Shown in pieces: positions 24,334-32,325 of a DNA stretch of 64,000 nucleotides (the first letter of the stretch is position 1; each line of letters opens with the position of its first letter). The stretch is from Streptomyces fuscichromogenes (GTDB lineage Bacteria > Actinomycetota > Actinomycetes > Streptomycetales > Streptomycetaceae), in contig NZ_BMML01000016.1 of the NCBI RefSeq assembly GCF_014645815.1, positions 1 to 64,000 on the forward strand. The letters are read 5' to 3'. The position numbers and the translations under genes were made by a program. The notes beneath the pieces were generated by a model. The model was not told the origin of the DNA. It was given only the letters and a program-made list of their open reading frames with translations, and ran no database searches.

Positions 24334-25230
24334 TCAGGGCCGGTGCGACGACGCGCGCAGGTCGAGCCCCATGGGGTTGTCCAGCGGAATGTCGCCCGCG
24401 CGCACCACGGCGTGCGTCAGCGGGCGCAGGAGCCGGACGAGTTCCTCGGTCTCGTCGGTGGTCAGCACGTCGTAGGCGGTGGCCGCCAGCCGGTCGGTCC
24501 GCTCCTCGATCTCGGCCTTGAGCCGATGCCCGCTCCGGGACAGCCGGTTGCCCTCCAGGAGCCCGCGCCGTTCGAGGGCGTCGTGTCTCGATGTCCACTC
24601 CGCCTCGTCGAAGTCGCGTGCCGGCCCGTAGACATCACGCGGGATCCCGCTCGCGGTCGCGTGCAGCACGTGTGAGTCGCGGCCCGTGATCCCGGCGGCG
24701 ACCAGAGCCGCCACATGACCGTCGCCGCGGTGTTCACGAAGAAGGGTCGCGGCCTGCCACAGCCGGGCGAGGGGCTCCTGGGGCACGGGCAGGGAGCGGT
24801 TGGCCGCGAAGAGGGCCCGGCCTTCGAGGGGAGCCGACCGGGCGGCACGCGTGGCGAGCTCCGCCGCCCTGGCCACCGCCGCGCCCTCGGCCGCGGGGCC
24901 GAGTGCCCGCCGGAGCGCCCGCACCGACCCTCGTACGCGCGCTTCGAGGGCCTCCTCCGGCGGGGCGAAGCTCCAGGCCGCCGGCAGGGCGCGGCTCACC
25001 CGCGCGTAGCCGAAGTTGTAGAACAGCGCGTGCACGACCTCGGCTCCGGTACTGCCCAGGGGAGCGGCCCGGCCGGCGAAGTAGCCCATCCAGAAACCGC
25101 GGTAGCCCACCTCCCTGAACTCCGCCAACGGCTCCGGGGCGAAGTAGACGACGGCGTGGATCGGTTCGAGCAGCCGCCACAGGTCCCGGGCGACGTCCCC
25201 CGGGCGCGGCATCGATGCTGGTTCTGACAT
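24334..25230 (-). CDS. SCO6745-family protein
   Basis: 298-aa cytoplasmic protein of a family known mainly from actinobacteria and named after S. coelicolor SCO6745. Typical blocks are RDLWRLLEPIHAVVYFAPEP, YRGFWMGYFAGRAAPLGSTG, EVVHALFYNFGYARVSRALP and, near the C terminus, LEGNRLSRSGHRLKAEIEER TDRLA. The last part resembles a MarR-like winged helix, so these proteins are sometimes annotated as helix-turn-helix regulators. No catalytic motif is visible. The ATG at 25230 follows AAGGGTG. It lies downstream of the cupin gene on the same strand with a 95-bp gap, possibly co-transcribed. Confidence 0.8.
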   Translation of the reverse strand: MSEPASMPRPGDVARDLWRLLEPIHAVVYFAPEPLAEFREVGYRGFWMGYFAGRAAPLGSTGAEVVHALFYNFGYARVSRALPAAWSFAPPEEALEARVRGSVRALRRALGPAAEGAAVARAAELATRAARSAPLEGRALFAANRSLPVPQEPLARLWQAATLLREHRGDGHVAALVAAGITGRDSHVLHATASGIPRDVYGPARDFDEAEWTSRHDALERRGLLEGNRLSRSGHRLKAEIEERTDRLAATAYDVLTTDETEELVRLLRPLTHAVVRAGDIPLDNPMGLDLRASSHRP

Positions 25231-25325
25231 GACACCCTTGTACGCCTCGGCCGGTCACCGTGTCGCGCGGGGGGGCACTTCGCGCCCTGCGGGCAACGGG
25301 CGTTCCGCACCGGCGGGCCCCGGTG

Positions 25326-26081
25326 TCACTCGCCTCCGTACGGGAGCGTCGTCCCCGGCAGGTTGTACTCGTCGCGGCGGCCGCACATCCCGAAGCCGCC
25401 GAACCGGGTCGGCGCGGTCTGGTGCGCGGTCGCCTCGCCGAGGTACGACGGTTCGCCGGCCAGCAGCGCGTCCAGCTGGGCGCCGGTGCGCTCGGCGGCG
25501 GCCAGCGCACCGGCCCGCCACAGCTCGCGCCAGCGGGGCACCCGATCGCGCACCAGCCGGGCGGCGGCCCGCTGGAACTCGGCGTACGGGCCGCCGTCCC
25601 CGGCGACCAGCGCCTCGCGCAGACCGAGGTAGCCCGCGACGGCGAGGTCCCGGCGCCTGCGGGCGGCCTGCTCCGCCTCGGCTCCCGTACCGGGCGGCAG
25701 CGTCGCCACGGCCGCGTACCGTTCGGGGTCGGCGAGGACGTCGGGCGGGAAGGTGAAGACGGCGTCCCCGGCCTCGGGCAGTCCGCTGTTCTGCATCAGC
25801 ACGGTGATGCGCAGGTCGCCGCCCTGCACCATGCGGTGCACGGTGCCCGGGGTGAACCAGGCGACGGATCCGGGCTCCAGCGGGATGTCCCGGTAGCCGT
25901 CCGGGCTCAGGGTCTGCACGGCACCCCGGCCGCCGGTGACGACGTACGCCTCCGTGCACACCAGGTGCAGATGCGGGCTGCCGCCGCAGACACCGTCGGC
26001 GGCCTCCCAGTCGTAGGCGCTGAGGTGGGACAGGCCGATGGCGCCGGGCAGCGGGTGCGGAAGCGTCGGTCGGGGGGACAT
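25326..26081 (-). CDS. Cupin-domain protein
   Basis: 251-aa protein with an N-terminal cupin barrel: SPHLHLVCTEAYVVTGGRGA is the first metal-binding motif (two His and a Glu-like position), and EPGSVAWFTPGTVHRMVQGG the second, with His in TVHRM. The C-terminal half (RYAAVATLPPGTGAEAEQAA ... FGGFGMCGRRDEYNLPG) is helical and unassigned. It could be a sugar isomerase-like or sensory cupin. The ATG follows AGGAG. A LacI-type operator (26147-26156) lies 66 bp upstream. Together with the downstream position relative to the secreted carbohydrate-active-type gene, this suggests a role in that sugar pathway. Confidence 0.78.
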   Translation of the reverse strand: MSPRPTLPHPLPGAIGLSHLSAYDWEAADGVCGGSPHLHLVCTEAYVVTGGRGAVQTLSPDGYRDIPLEPGSVAWFTPGTVHRMVQGGDLRITVLMQNSGLPEAGDAVFTFPPDVLADPERYAAVATLPPGTGAEAEQAARRRRDLAVAGYLGLREALVAGDGGPYAEFQRAAARLVRDRVPRWRELWRAGALAAAERTGAQLDALLAGEPSYLGEATAHQTAPTRFGGFGMCGRRDEYNLPGTTLPYGGE

Positions 26082-26138
26082 GCGGTTCTCCTGGGAGCGC
26101 CGAGGACCAAGACATGACGAAAGCGATGGTGAAAAGCG

Positions 26139-26160
26139 ATGCTGAAAGCGCTTGCTCTCG
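26139..26160. promoter_or_regulatory. LacI-type operator upstream of the cupin gene
   Basis: GAAAGCGCTTGC around 26145-26156 matches the usual LacI-family core with central CG. It is preceded by two related sequences, GAAAGCGATG and AAAAGCGATG (26119-26141). The core AGCGCTTGCT (26147-26156) recurs exactly at 28354-28363 near the LacI gene. Confidence 0.55.
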
Positions 26161-26210
26161 GAGGGACCCTAGATCCGCGGGAATGTCAGGACAACCCCCC
26201 GCGCGGCAGG

Positions 26211-28175
26211 TCAGTCGCTCACCTGTACGACCACCGTCGCCCCCGCCCGTACGGTCGGTGTCGCGTACGTGTACGTCACGCCGTTCACCGTCTTGGTGCG
26301 CACGTGCTGCCGCACCCCGTCGACCGTGATCCTCCTGTGGACGCCGGGGAAGCGGGCCTCCCAGCGGTAGGCACGGTGACGGGCGTTGTTCGTCAGCGTG
26401 GTCCTCGTCGCGCCGTCGTGCCGGACGGTGACGGTGTCCTTGCCGATCGGCACGTCCGCCGCCTGGAGCCACTTCATGCCCGAGGGCAGCCGGGACTGGG
26501 TGGTCACCGTGTGGTCGGCCGCGTCCGGAGCGATGCCCATCAGTCCCTGGACGGTCTGGCCGACCAGGGTGAACGACACCTCGGGGTAGTCGCCGTCCGG
26601 ACCCTGGGCGGCGTTGACGTGCTGGGTGTCCCGCTCGCCGTAGATCTTCTTCATCCACCACCAGGCGGTGTCGGCGCGGTTGTTGTCGAAGAACATGTCG
26701 GGCAGGTACGTCGTCGACTCGATGTTGGGCGAGCCCTGCGGGCCCAGCTCCTGCGCCTGGATGTAGTCGAGGTAGGCGTCGTTGCGCGGTCCGGGATCGA
26801 TGATCTGCTTCATCGGCATGAAGACGCTGTTCTCCTTGCCCCAGCCGGTGACCGGGGTGCCGGAGACCGTGTAGGCGCGCACCATGTCGGCGCCGCTCCC
26901 GGTGCCGCTCCAGTCGTCGTTGAAGTACGTCTTCAGTTCGGCGGCCCGCCGGTCGTATGTCCTGGCCAGCCCGGTGTCACCCTTGCCGCGGGCGAGCACG
27001 GCCATGGCCAGGTACGCCTGGTACTCGGCGGCGATGGTGTCCCCGGCCTCGGCGAGGTCGTCGCCGTCCTGCTCGTCGTAGCTGGCGGCGCCGGAGAAGA
27101 TGCCCTGGCCGGTGCCTTCGGCCACCTTGACCTTGCCGTTGTCCTTGGCGGAGTTGTGCAGGTCGATGAACTGCCCGGTGGCGTGCCGGTAGAAGTTCCA
27201 GAGCACCGGGTCGTCGACGTATCTGCGGTCGCCGGTCCAGAGGTAGGCCTGGGCCGCCTTCTCGACGAGTTCGAAGACGGCGGGCACCTCGCGCACGAAG
27301 TCGTCCGGGCTCCGGTAGTCGATGCTCAGGTACGTCCTGGCGTCGAAGTTGAGGGACCAGACGGGGAAGTACCCGTGCTCGGCGGTGGCCGACGCCGCGT
27401 ACGAGCGGAGCATCGTCTCGTTCTCGGTGTCGAGGCCGATGAGGTGGGCACCGGCGAGCTGGTGGGTCATGTCCCGCGAGTAGTAGGCGCTGCGGTTGGC
27501 GTATCCGGCCCAGTAGGTGGGCGCGTACGACGCCGTGCCGGTGCCGCCGGTCTGGTGCTCGTCGACGTTGACCGGGCCGGTCGTGCCGGGCAGCTGCACC
27601 CAGCTGTTGGCCTTCCGCGTGGCCCAGGCGAACATCTGGGCGACCTCGGGATCCGAGGAGGTGACCTCGGGGCGGGCGGACGCGGCCGGCGAGATCATCA
27701 GGTCGTCGGCGTTGACCCAGGAGCTGCCCGAGCCGAAGACGATCTCCAGCAGGTCGCCGGCCTTCAGCCGGACGTCGCTGATGGTGTACCGGGCGTAGCC
27801 GGCGTGCTGCGGCAGCGTGATCGTGCCGACGGTCTCGCCGTTGCGCCGGATCGTGTACGTGCCGCCGGTACCGGCACTGCCGATCCACGCGGAGAAGTCG
27901 TAGCTGCCGTCGCGGGGCGCGGTGACGGCCTGCTCGGCGGTCCTGCCCGCGCCGGCGTCGAGGTAGAGGAAGCGGGTGCCGCCGTGGCGGTTGCCGGTGC
28001 CGACGCCGGTTCCCGGGCCGAAGGTCCAGCCCAGCCCGCCGTTCTCGAAGCCCGGGTCGCTGATGGCGAGTTGGGGCTGGGCACCGGCTTCCGGTGCCGC
28101 CGAGGCCGACAGCGCCGGGGCCGTCGACACGAGGAGGGCCACAGCGGTGAGCAGCACGAGTCTTGAGCGCTTCAT
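26211..28175 (-). CDS. Large secreted protein, six-hairpin glycosidase-like with N-terminal carbohydrate-binding-type domain
   Basis: 654-aa exported protein. The Sec signal is at 1-28 (MKRSRLVLLTAVALLVSTAP, cleavage after SASA). A beta-sandwich domain at ~35-160 starts with ISDPGFENGGLGWTFGPGTG and resembles carbohydrate-binding modules. The main part is helical with repeated Tyr/Trp-rich hairpins (YYSRDMTHQLAGAHLIGLD, HGYFPVWSLNFDARTYLSID, QAYLWTGDRRYVDDPVLWNF, MFFDNNRADTAWWWMKKIYG), as in (alpha/alpha)6 glycoside hydrolases. I cannot assign a GH family. The C terminus has a beta-sheet cap. The ATG at 28175 follows GGGAG. It is divergent from a LacI regulator, consistent with sugar-inducible expression. 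Confidence 0.7.
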   Translation of the reverse strand: MKRSRLVLLTAVALLVSTAPALSASAAPEAGAQPQLAISDPGFENGGLGWTFGPGTGVGTGNRHGGTRFLYLDAGAGRTAEQAVTAPRDGSYDFSAWIGSAGTGGTYTIRRNGETVGTITLPQHAGYARYTISDVRLKAGDLLEIVFGSGSSWVNADDLMISPAASARPEVTSSDPEVAQMFAWATRKANSWVQLPGTTGPVNVDEHQTGGTGTASYAPTYWAGYANRSAYYSRDMTHQLAGAHLIGLDTENETMLRSYAASATAEHGYFPVWSLNFDARTYLSIDYRSPDDFVREVPAVFELVEKAAQAYLWTGDRRYVDDPVLWNFYRHATGQFIDLHNSAKDNGKVKVAEGTGQGIFSGAASYDEQDGDDLAEAGDTIAAEYQAYLAMAVLARGKGDTGLARTYDRRAAELKTYFNDDWSGTGSGADMVRAYTVSGTPVTGWGKENSVFMPMKQIIDPGPRNDAYLDYIQAQELGPQGSPNIESTTYLPDMFFDNNRADTAWWWMKKIYGERDTQHVNAAQGPDGDYPEVSFTLVGQTVQGLMGIAPDAADHTVTTQSRLPSGMKWLQAADVPIGKDTVTVRHDGATRTTLTNNARHRAYRWEARFPGVHRRITVDGVRQHVRTKTVNGVTYTYATPTVRAGATVVVQVSD

Positions 28176-28353
28176 CGGGACTCCCGGTCTTCGGTGCCGT
28201 CGGGTGGGGCGGCCGAGTGGCGGCAAGCTAACAGGGGCCGCTGAGGCGGTTCAACGGTCATGCGGAAGAAACATGCAAGACCCGCAGTGAATCTGCCACT
28301 TTTTGCAGTCGACCGATCTGAAAGTTTTCCATAGATTCTTGCAAGTAGGCTGG

Positions 28354-28363
28354 AGCGCTTGCT
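28354..28363. promoter_or_regulatory. Second LacI-type operator core
   Basis: AGCGCTTGCT, identical to the core at 26147-26156, in the 286-bp divergent space between the secreted carbohydrate-active-type gene and the LacI gene. A flanking GGCTGG ... CCAGCC inverted repeat surrounds it (28350-28374). Confidence 0.5.
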
Positions 28364-28461
28364 GGCTTCCAGCCGCGTCCCGCGTCCGTCGGGCATGACC
28401 GTCCGTGACGAGCGGGCACGTATCATCGACGGCTGGCCCACGGGTGACGGAGGGAAACCGC

Positions 28462-29460
28462 ATGAAGGTCGGCATCACCGAGGTCGCGGTCCGGGCGCGG
28501 GTGAGCGAGGCCACGGTCAGCCGTGTCGTCAACCGACGCCAGGGCGTGTCGCGCAAGACCCGCGAGGCGGTCGAGCGGGCGATGGCCGACCTGGGGTACG
28601 AGCGGCAGACGCGGGGGCAACTCGTCGCGATCATCACCGAGTTGGTGTCCAACCCGTTCTTCGCCGACGTCTGCGAACGGATCGAGTCCACCCTCGCCCC
28701 GCATGGCCTGAAGACGATCCTGTGCCCCTGCTTCCCCGGCGGGGTACAGGAGTTGGACTTCCTGACGTCCCTCGCCGACCGGGGTGTCGCCGCCGTCGTC
28801 TTCCTCTCCGCCAGCAACACGATCGAGGGCGCCGACCCGCAGGCGTACGAGTTGCTGCGGTCCCGGCGGATCCCGTTCGTCGGGGTCAACGGCCAGTTCG
28901 AGGGCGTGGGCGAGGCGCCGGTGTTCTCCACCGACGACCTGCTCGCCGCCGAGCTCGCCGTCGACCACCTCCACCGGCTCGGTCACCGGCGGATCGGCAT
29001 GGCGTCCGGCCCGGTCGGCAACCGGCCGGCCGACCGCCGGGTCAGCGGCTTCGTCTCCTCGCTCGCCCGGCGCGGGGTCGAGGACCCCGAGCAGTGGGTG
29101 GTCCGGCAGTCGTACACCGTGGAGGGCGGCCAGTCCGCCGCGATCTCGCTGCTCGGCCGCGGCGCCACGGCCGTCGTCGCCGCCAGCGACTACATGGCGC
29201 TGGGCGCGATCCGCGGCGCGCGCCGCCAGGGGTACGACGTCCCGGGCGACGTGTCGGTGGTGGGCTACGACGGTGCCATGATCATGGACTTCGTCGATCC
29301 CCCGCTGACGACGGTCCGGCAACCGGCCGACCGCCTGTCCTCGGAGGTGGCCCGCAGCGTCATCGCCCTGGTCGGCAACCGGGACGTGCCCGTCGGGGAA
29401 CTCCTCTTCGACCCCGAACTGGTGATCCGCGCGAGCACGGCGCCACCGAAGCAGGGGTGA
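28462..29460 (+). CDS. LacI-family transcriptional regulator
   Basis: 332-aa repressor. The N-terminal HTH (MKVGITEVAVRARVSEATVS, RVVNRRQGVSRKTREAVERA) is followed by the hinge helix and a periplasmic-binding-protein-like effector domain (LVAIITELVSNPFFADVCER, GVAAVVFLSASNTIEG, DHLHRLGHRRIGMASGPVGN, PGDVSVVGYDGAMIMDFVDP). The sugar is unknown. The ATG at 28462 follows GGAGGG and gives the standard N terminus. It is divergent from the secreted carbohydrate-active-type gene; the shared operator core near both promoters supports local control. Confidence 0.92.
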   Translation: MKVGITEVAVRARVSEATVSRVVNRRQGVSRKTREAVERAMADLGYERQTRGQLVAIITELVSNPFFADVCERIESTLAPHGLKTILCPCFPGGVQELDFLTSLADRGVAAVVFLSASNTIEGADPQAYELLRSRRIPFVGVNGQFEGVGEAPVFSTDDLLAAELAVDHLHRLGHRRIGMASGPVGNRPADRRVSGFVSSLARRGVEDPEQWVVRQSYTVEGGQSAAISLLGRGATAVVAASDYMALGAIRGARRQGYDVPGDVSVVGYDGAMIMDFVDPPLTTVRQPADRLSSEVARSVIALVGNRDVPVGELLFDPELVIRASTAPPKQG

Positions 29461-29505
29461 GCGGGCCGACGGGATCCGAAGGCGGAACCGGGGATGGGAT
29501 CCGCG

Positions 29506-29590
29506 AGGGCGCGGGCGGGGCGCGGGCGGAGCCCGTCCGGGGCGCGCGGGCGGAACGCGTCCGGGGCGCGGGCGGGGCGCGGGTGGGCAT
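29506..29590. repeat. GC-rich imperfect repeats between convergent genes
   Basis: GGGCGGAGCCCGTCCGGGGC and GGGCGGAACGCGTCCGGGGC are two imperfect copies 27 bp apart, embedded in CGCGGGCGGGG runs between the LacI gene and the convergent phosphatase gene. This is probably low-complexity DNA acting as a termination zone. Confidence 0.5.
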
Positions 29591-29591
29591 G

Positions 29592-32120
29592 TCATCGGGG
29601 TGTCGGCGGCGATGCGCAGGCGAGGACGGGGGGCTCGTCGGGCGCGGGGGACACCGCCACGGGAGCCGGTGCGGAGGCGGGGGCCAGCTCCTCCTCGGCC
29701 CAGACCACCTTGCCGCCCGGTACGGAGCGGCAGCCCCATCTGCGGGACAGCTGGGCGATCAGGAAGAGACCGCGGCCGTTCTCGTCGCTGGTGCGCGCGC
29801 TGCGCAGGCGGGGCGAGCAGGTGCTCGTGTCGAACACCTCGCAGGTCAGTACCTGGTGCCGGATCAGGCGCAGGCCGATCGGGCCGCTGCCGTGGCGGAC
29901 GGCGTTGGTGACCAGTTCGCTGACGATCAGTTTCGTCGGGTCCTCCAGACCCTCCAGACCCCATTCGGCCAGCTGACGGGCCGCCAGATGCCGGGCGCGG
30001 CGGGCGGCGGTCTGGTCGCCGGGCAGCGTCCAGCAGGCCGCCTGTGCGGGGTTGAGGGTGTGGGTCCGGACGAGGAGCAGGGTGGCGTCGTCGGGGGGCG
30101 CCTGCCCCTGGAAGGTCTCCATCGCGCGGTCGCACAGGTCTTCCAGGGAGCGGCTCGGCCGGGCCAGGGCGGAGCCCAGCCGGTGCATGCCCTCCTCGAT
30201 GTCGTGGTCGCGGGTCTCGATCAGACCGTCCGAGTACAGGGCGAGGAGGCTTCCCTCCGGCAGCTCCAGCTCCACCGCCTCGAAGGGGACCCCGAGTCCG
30301 ACGCCCAGCGGGGTTCCGGTGGGCAGGTCGGGGAAGGCGACCCGGCCCTGCGGGTCGACGACCGCGGGCGGCGGGTGTCCGGCGCAGGCCATGGCGCAGC
30401 GGCGGGTGACCGGATCGTAGACCGCGTACACGCAGGTGGCGCCGAGCGGCGCGGGGCACTGGTCCGGGGGGTCGGCGTCCGCCTCGGCCAGTCGCTGGAC
30501 CGTGTCGTCGAGGTGGGCCAGCAGTTCGTCGGGGGGCAGCTCCATGTCGGCGAGCGTGCGTACGGCGGTGCGCAGCCGGCCCATGGCCGCGGCGGCGTCG
30601 ATGCCGTGTCCGACGACATCGCCGACGACGAGTGCCACCCGTGCGCCGGACAGCGGGATCACGTCGAACCAGTCGCCTCCCACGCCGTGGTCCATGTCGG
30701 CGGGGAGATAGCGCGAGGCCGTCTCGACCGCCGTGCCGCCCTTCAGACGATGCGGGAGCAGGTTGCGCTGGAGGGCGAGGGCCGTGGTGTGCTGGCGGAG
30801 GTACTGGCGCGCGTTGTCCAGCGACAGCGCGGCGCGGGCGACGAGTTCCTCCGCGAGCAGCACGTCGACCTCCTGGAACGGCCCCGGGTCCGCGGTGCGC
30901 ACGAACAGCACCATGCCGAGCAGGACGCGCCGCGCACGGATGGGTATCACCATCACGGAGTGCATGCCGTTCTCGCGGATCTTCCGCGCCCGTGCCGGGT
31001 CGCGGTCGACCCAGGTGCCCGGCGCGGTGTCCAGGACCGGCTCCAGATGGGGCCTGCCGGTGCGCAGGACTTCCATGAGCGGTGAGGCGGCCGGCCAGGG
31101 GACCGTCTCACCGCGCCCCCACGGGGACTCCGGGATCCCGTTCCGGATCGAGGCCAGCCCGGCCCGCCGGAACACGGGAGGGCGCCCGAACGCCGGGCCC
31201 ACCTGGAGCGGGGCCCCCTCGCCGCACGGGACCGACTGCTCCAGGTCGACGGCGACGTAGTCGGCGAGCAGGGGCACGGCCAGTTCCGCCAGTTCCTGGC
31301 TGGTGCGCATCACGTCCAGGCTGCTGCCCAGGCGGGCGCTGCCCTCGGTGAGGATGGCCAGCCGATCGCGTGCGCGCCGGCTCTCGGTGAGGTCGACGCT
31401 GATGACGCACACGCCCAGCGCTCGGCCGTCGGCGTCCTGGAGGCGGAAGATCGAGGCCACGAACGTGTGCTCCCGGTGCGGGCTCGACGGCAGCCACGTC
31501 CGGTGGTCCTGGACCTTGCTGGGCCCGCCCCGGAGGACCTCTCGCATCGCCGACTCGAGGGGATCGCCCTCGCCGCCCGGCAGTGCCTCGGTGAATCGAC
31601 GGCCGAGCCGCCGGTCGCGGGAAATGCCGTCGTGGCTCTCCATCGTCTCGTTCACCCAGGTGCACCGCAGTTCCGGGTCCCGCACGACGATGCCCATCGG
31701 CACCCGGGCGAGCAGCGACTCCCGCACCAGGCCGTGCGTCGCCTCCCCGGAGGCCCTGCCGATGTCGGTCACGGACACCAGCCAGCGGACCGCCGCGCCC
31801 TGTCCCCACAGCATCGAGACCCGCAGGCTCACGTGGAGCCCGTGACCGTCCCGGTGCCGCACCGTCGTCGTGCCCGACCAGCCGTTCTCGGCCCGGCACC
31901 GCGCGACGAACTCCGATGTCGTCGGCGCCTCCTCGCAGGACAGCAGGACGAGTGAGGCCGGCCGGCCCACCACGTCACGGGCGGCGTACCCGACCAGCCG
32001 TTCCGCGGCCTGTGTCCATCCGACCACCGTCCCCTGCTGGTCGAGCATCGCGATCGCCGACTCCGAGGGCTCGCGGATGTCCGGGGGTTCGCCGGCGGGT
32101 GTTTCGTCAGTGCTGATCAT
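29592..32120 (-). CDS. PAS-PAS-GAF-PP2C phosphatase with C-terminal HATPase (SpoIIE/RsbU type)
   Basis: 842-aa cytoplasmic signalling protein. Two PAS domains (about 15-130 and 140-265; GTVVGWTQAAERLVGYAARD, LRCTWVNETMESHDGISR), a GAF domain (about 280-440) and a PP2C/SpoIIE phosphatase (about 455-680; VGGDWFDVIPLSGARVALVV GDVVGHG with metal-binding Asp residues, LLALYSDGLIETR, PDDATLLLVR) are followed by an anti-sigma-type HATPase (about 720-815; KLIVSELVTNAVRHG, GRGLFLIAQLSRRWG). It probably dephosphorylates a STAS protein and rephosphorylates it through the kinase module, tuning a SigB-like factor. The last ~25 residues are Ala/Pro-rich. It is divergent from a second PP2C gene with a 205-bp AT-containing spacer. 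Confidence 0.9.
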   Translation of the reverse strand: MISTDETPAGEPPDIREPSESAIAMLDQQGTVVGWTQAAERLVGYAARDVVGRPASLVLLSCEEAPTTSEFVARCRAENGWSGTTTVRHRDGHGLHVSLRVSMLWGQGAAVRWLVSVTDIGRASGEATHGLVRESLLARVPMGIVVRDPELRCTWVNETMESHDGISRDRRLGRRFTEALPGGEGDPLESAMREVLRGGPSKVQDHRTWLPSSPHREHTFVASIFRLQDADGRALGVCVISVDLTESRRARDRLAILTEGSARLGSSLDVMRTSQELAELAVPLLADYVAVDLEQSVPCGEGAPLQVGPAFGRPPVFRRAGLASIRNGIPESPWGRGETVPWPAASPLMEVLRTGRPHLEPVLDTAPGTWVDRDPARARKIRENGMHSVMVIPIRARRVLLGMVLFVRTADPGPFQEVDVLLAEELVARAALSLDNARQYLRQHTTALALQRNLLPHRLKGGTAVETASRYLPADMDHGVGGDWFDVIPLSGARVALVVGDVVGHGIDAAAAMGRLRTAVRTLADMELPPDELLAHLDDTVQRLAEADADPPDQCPAPLGATCVYAVYDPVTRRCAMACAGHPPPAVVDPQGRVAFPDLPTGTPLGVGLGVPFEAVELELPEGSLLALYSDGLIETRDHDIEEGMHRLGSALARPSRSLEDLCDRAMETFQGQAPPDDATLLLVRTHTLNPAQAACWTLPGDQTAARRARHLAARQLAEWGLEGLEDPTKLIVSELVTNAVRHGSGPIGLRLIRHQVLTCEVFDTSTCSPRLRSARTSDENGRGLFLIAQLSRRWGCRSVPGGKVVWAEEELAPASAPAPVAVSPAPDEPPVLACASPPTPR

Positions 32121-32325
32121 CGAACCGTTGTCCTCGGAATAGATGGCGGCGGGGCGAACGCCTGCGGCGAGAGCGAGACTTCATCGCTTTTTGCCCCTTT
32201 TAACCCCATTGACCGAATGCTGGGGCGATCCGTGACAAAGGAACCCGACCCGAGGGTCCGTGCGCAGGGCCCGCGCGGCCGGACCTCCCGCGCGGGGGCG
32301 GCCGGTGCGGACGTACGGTGCTGGT

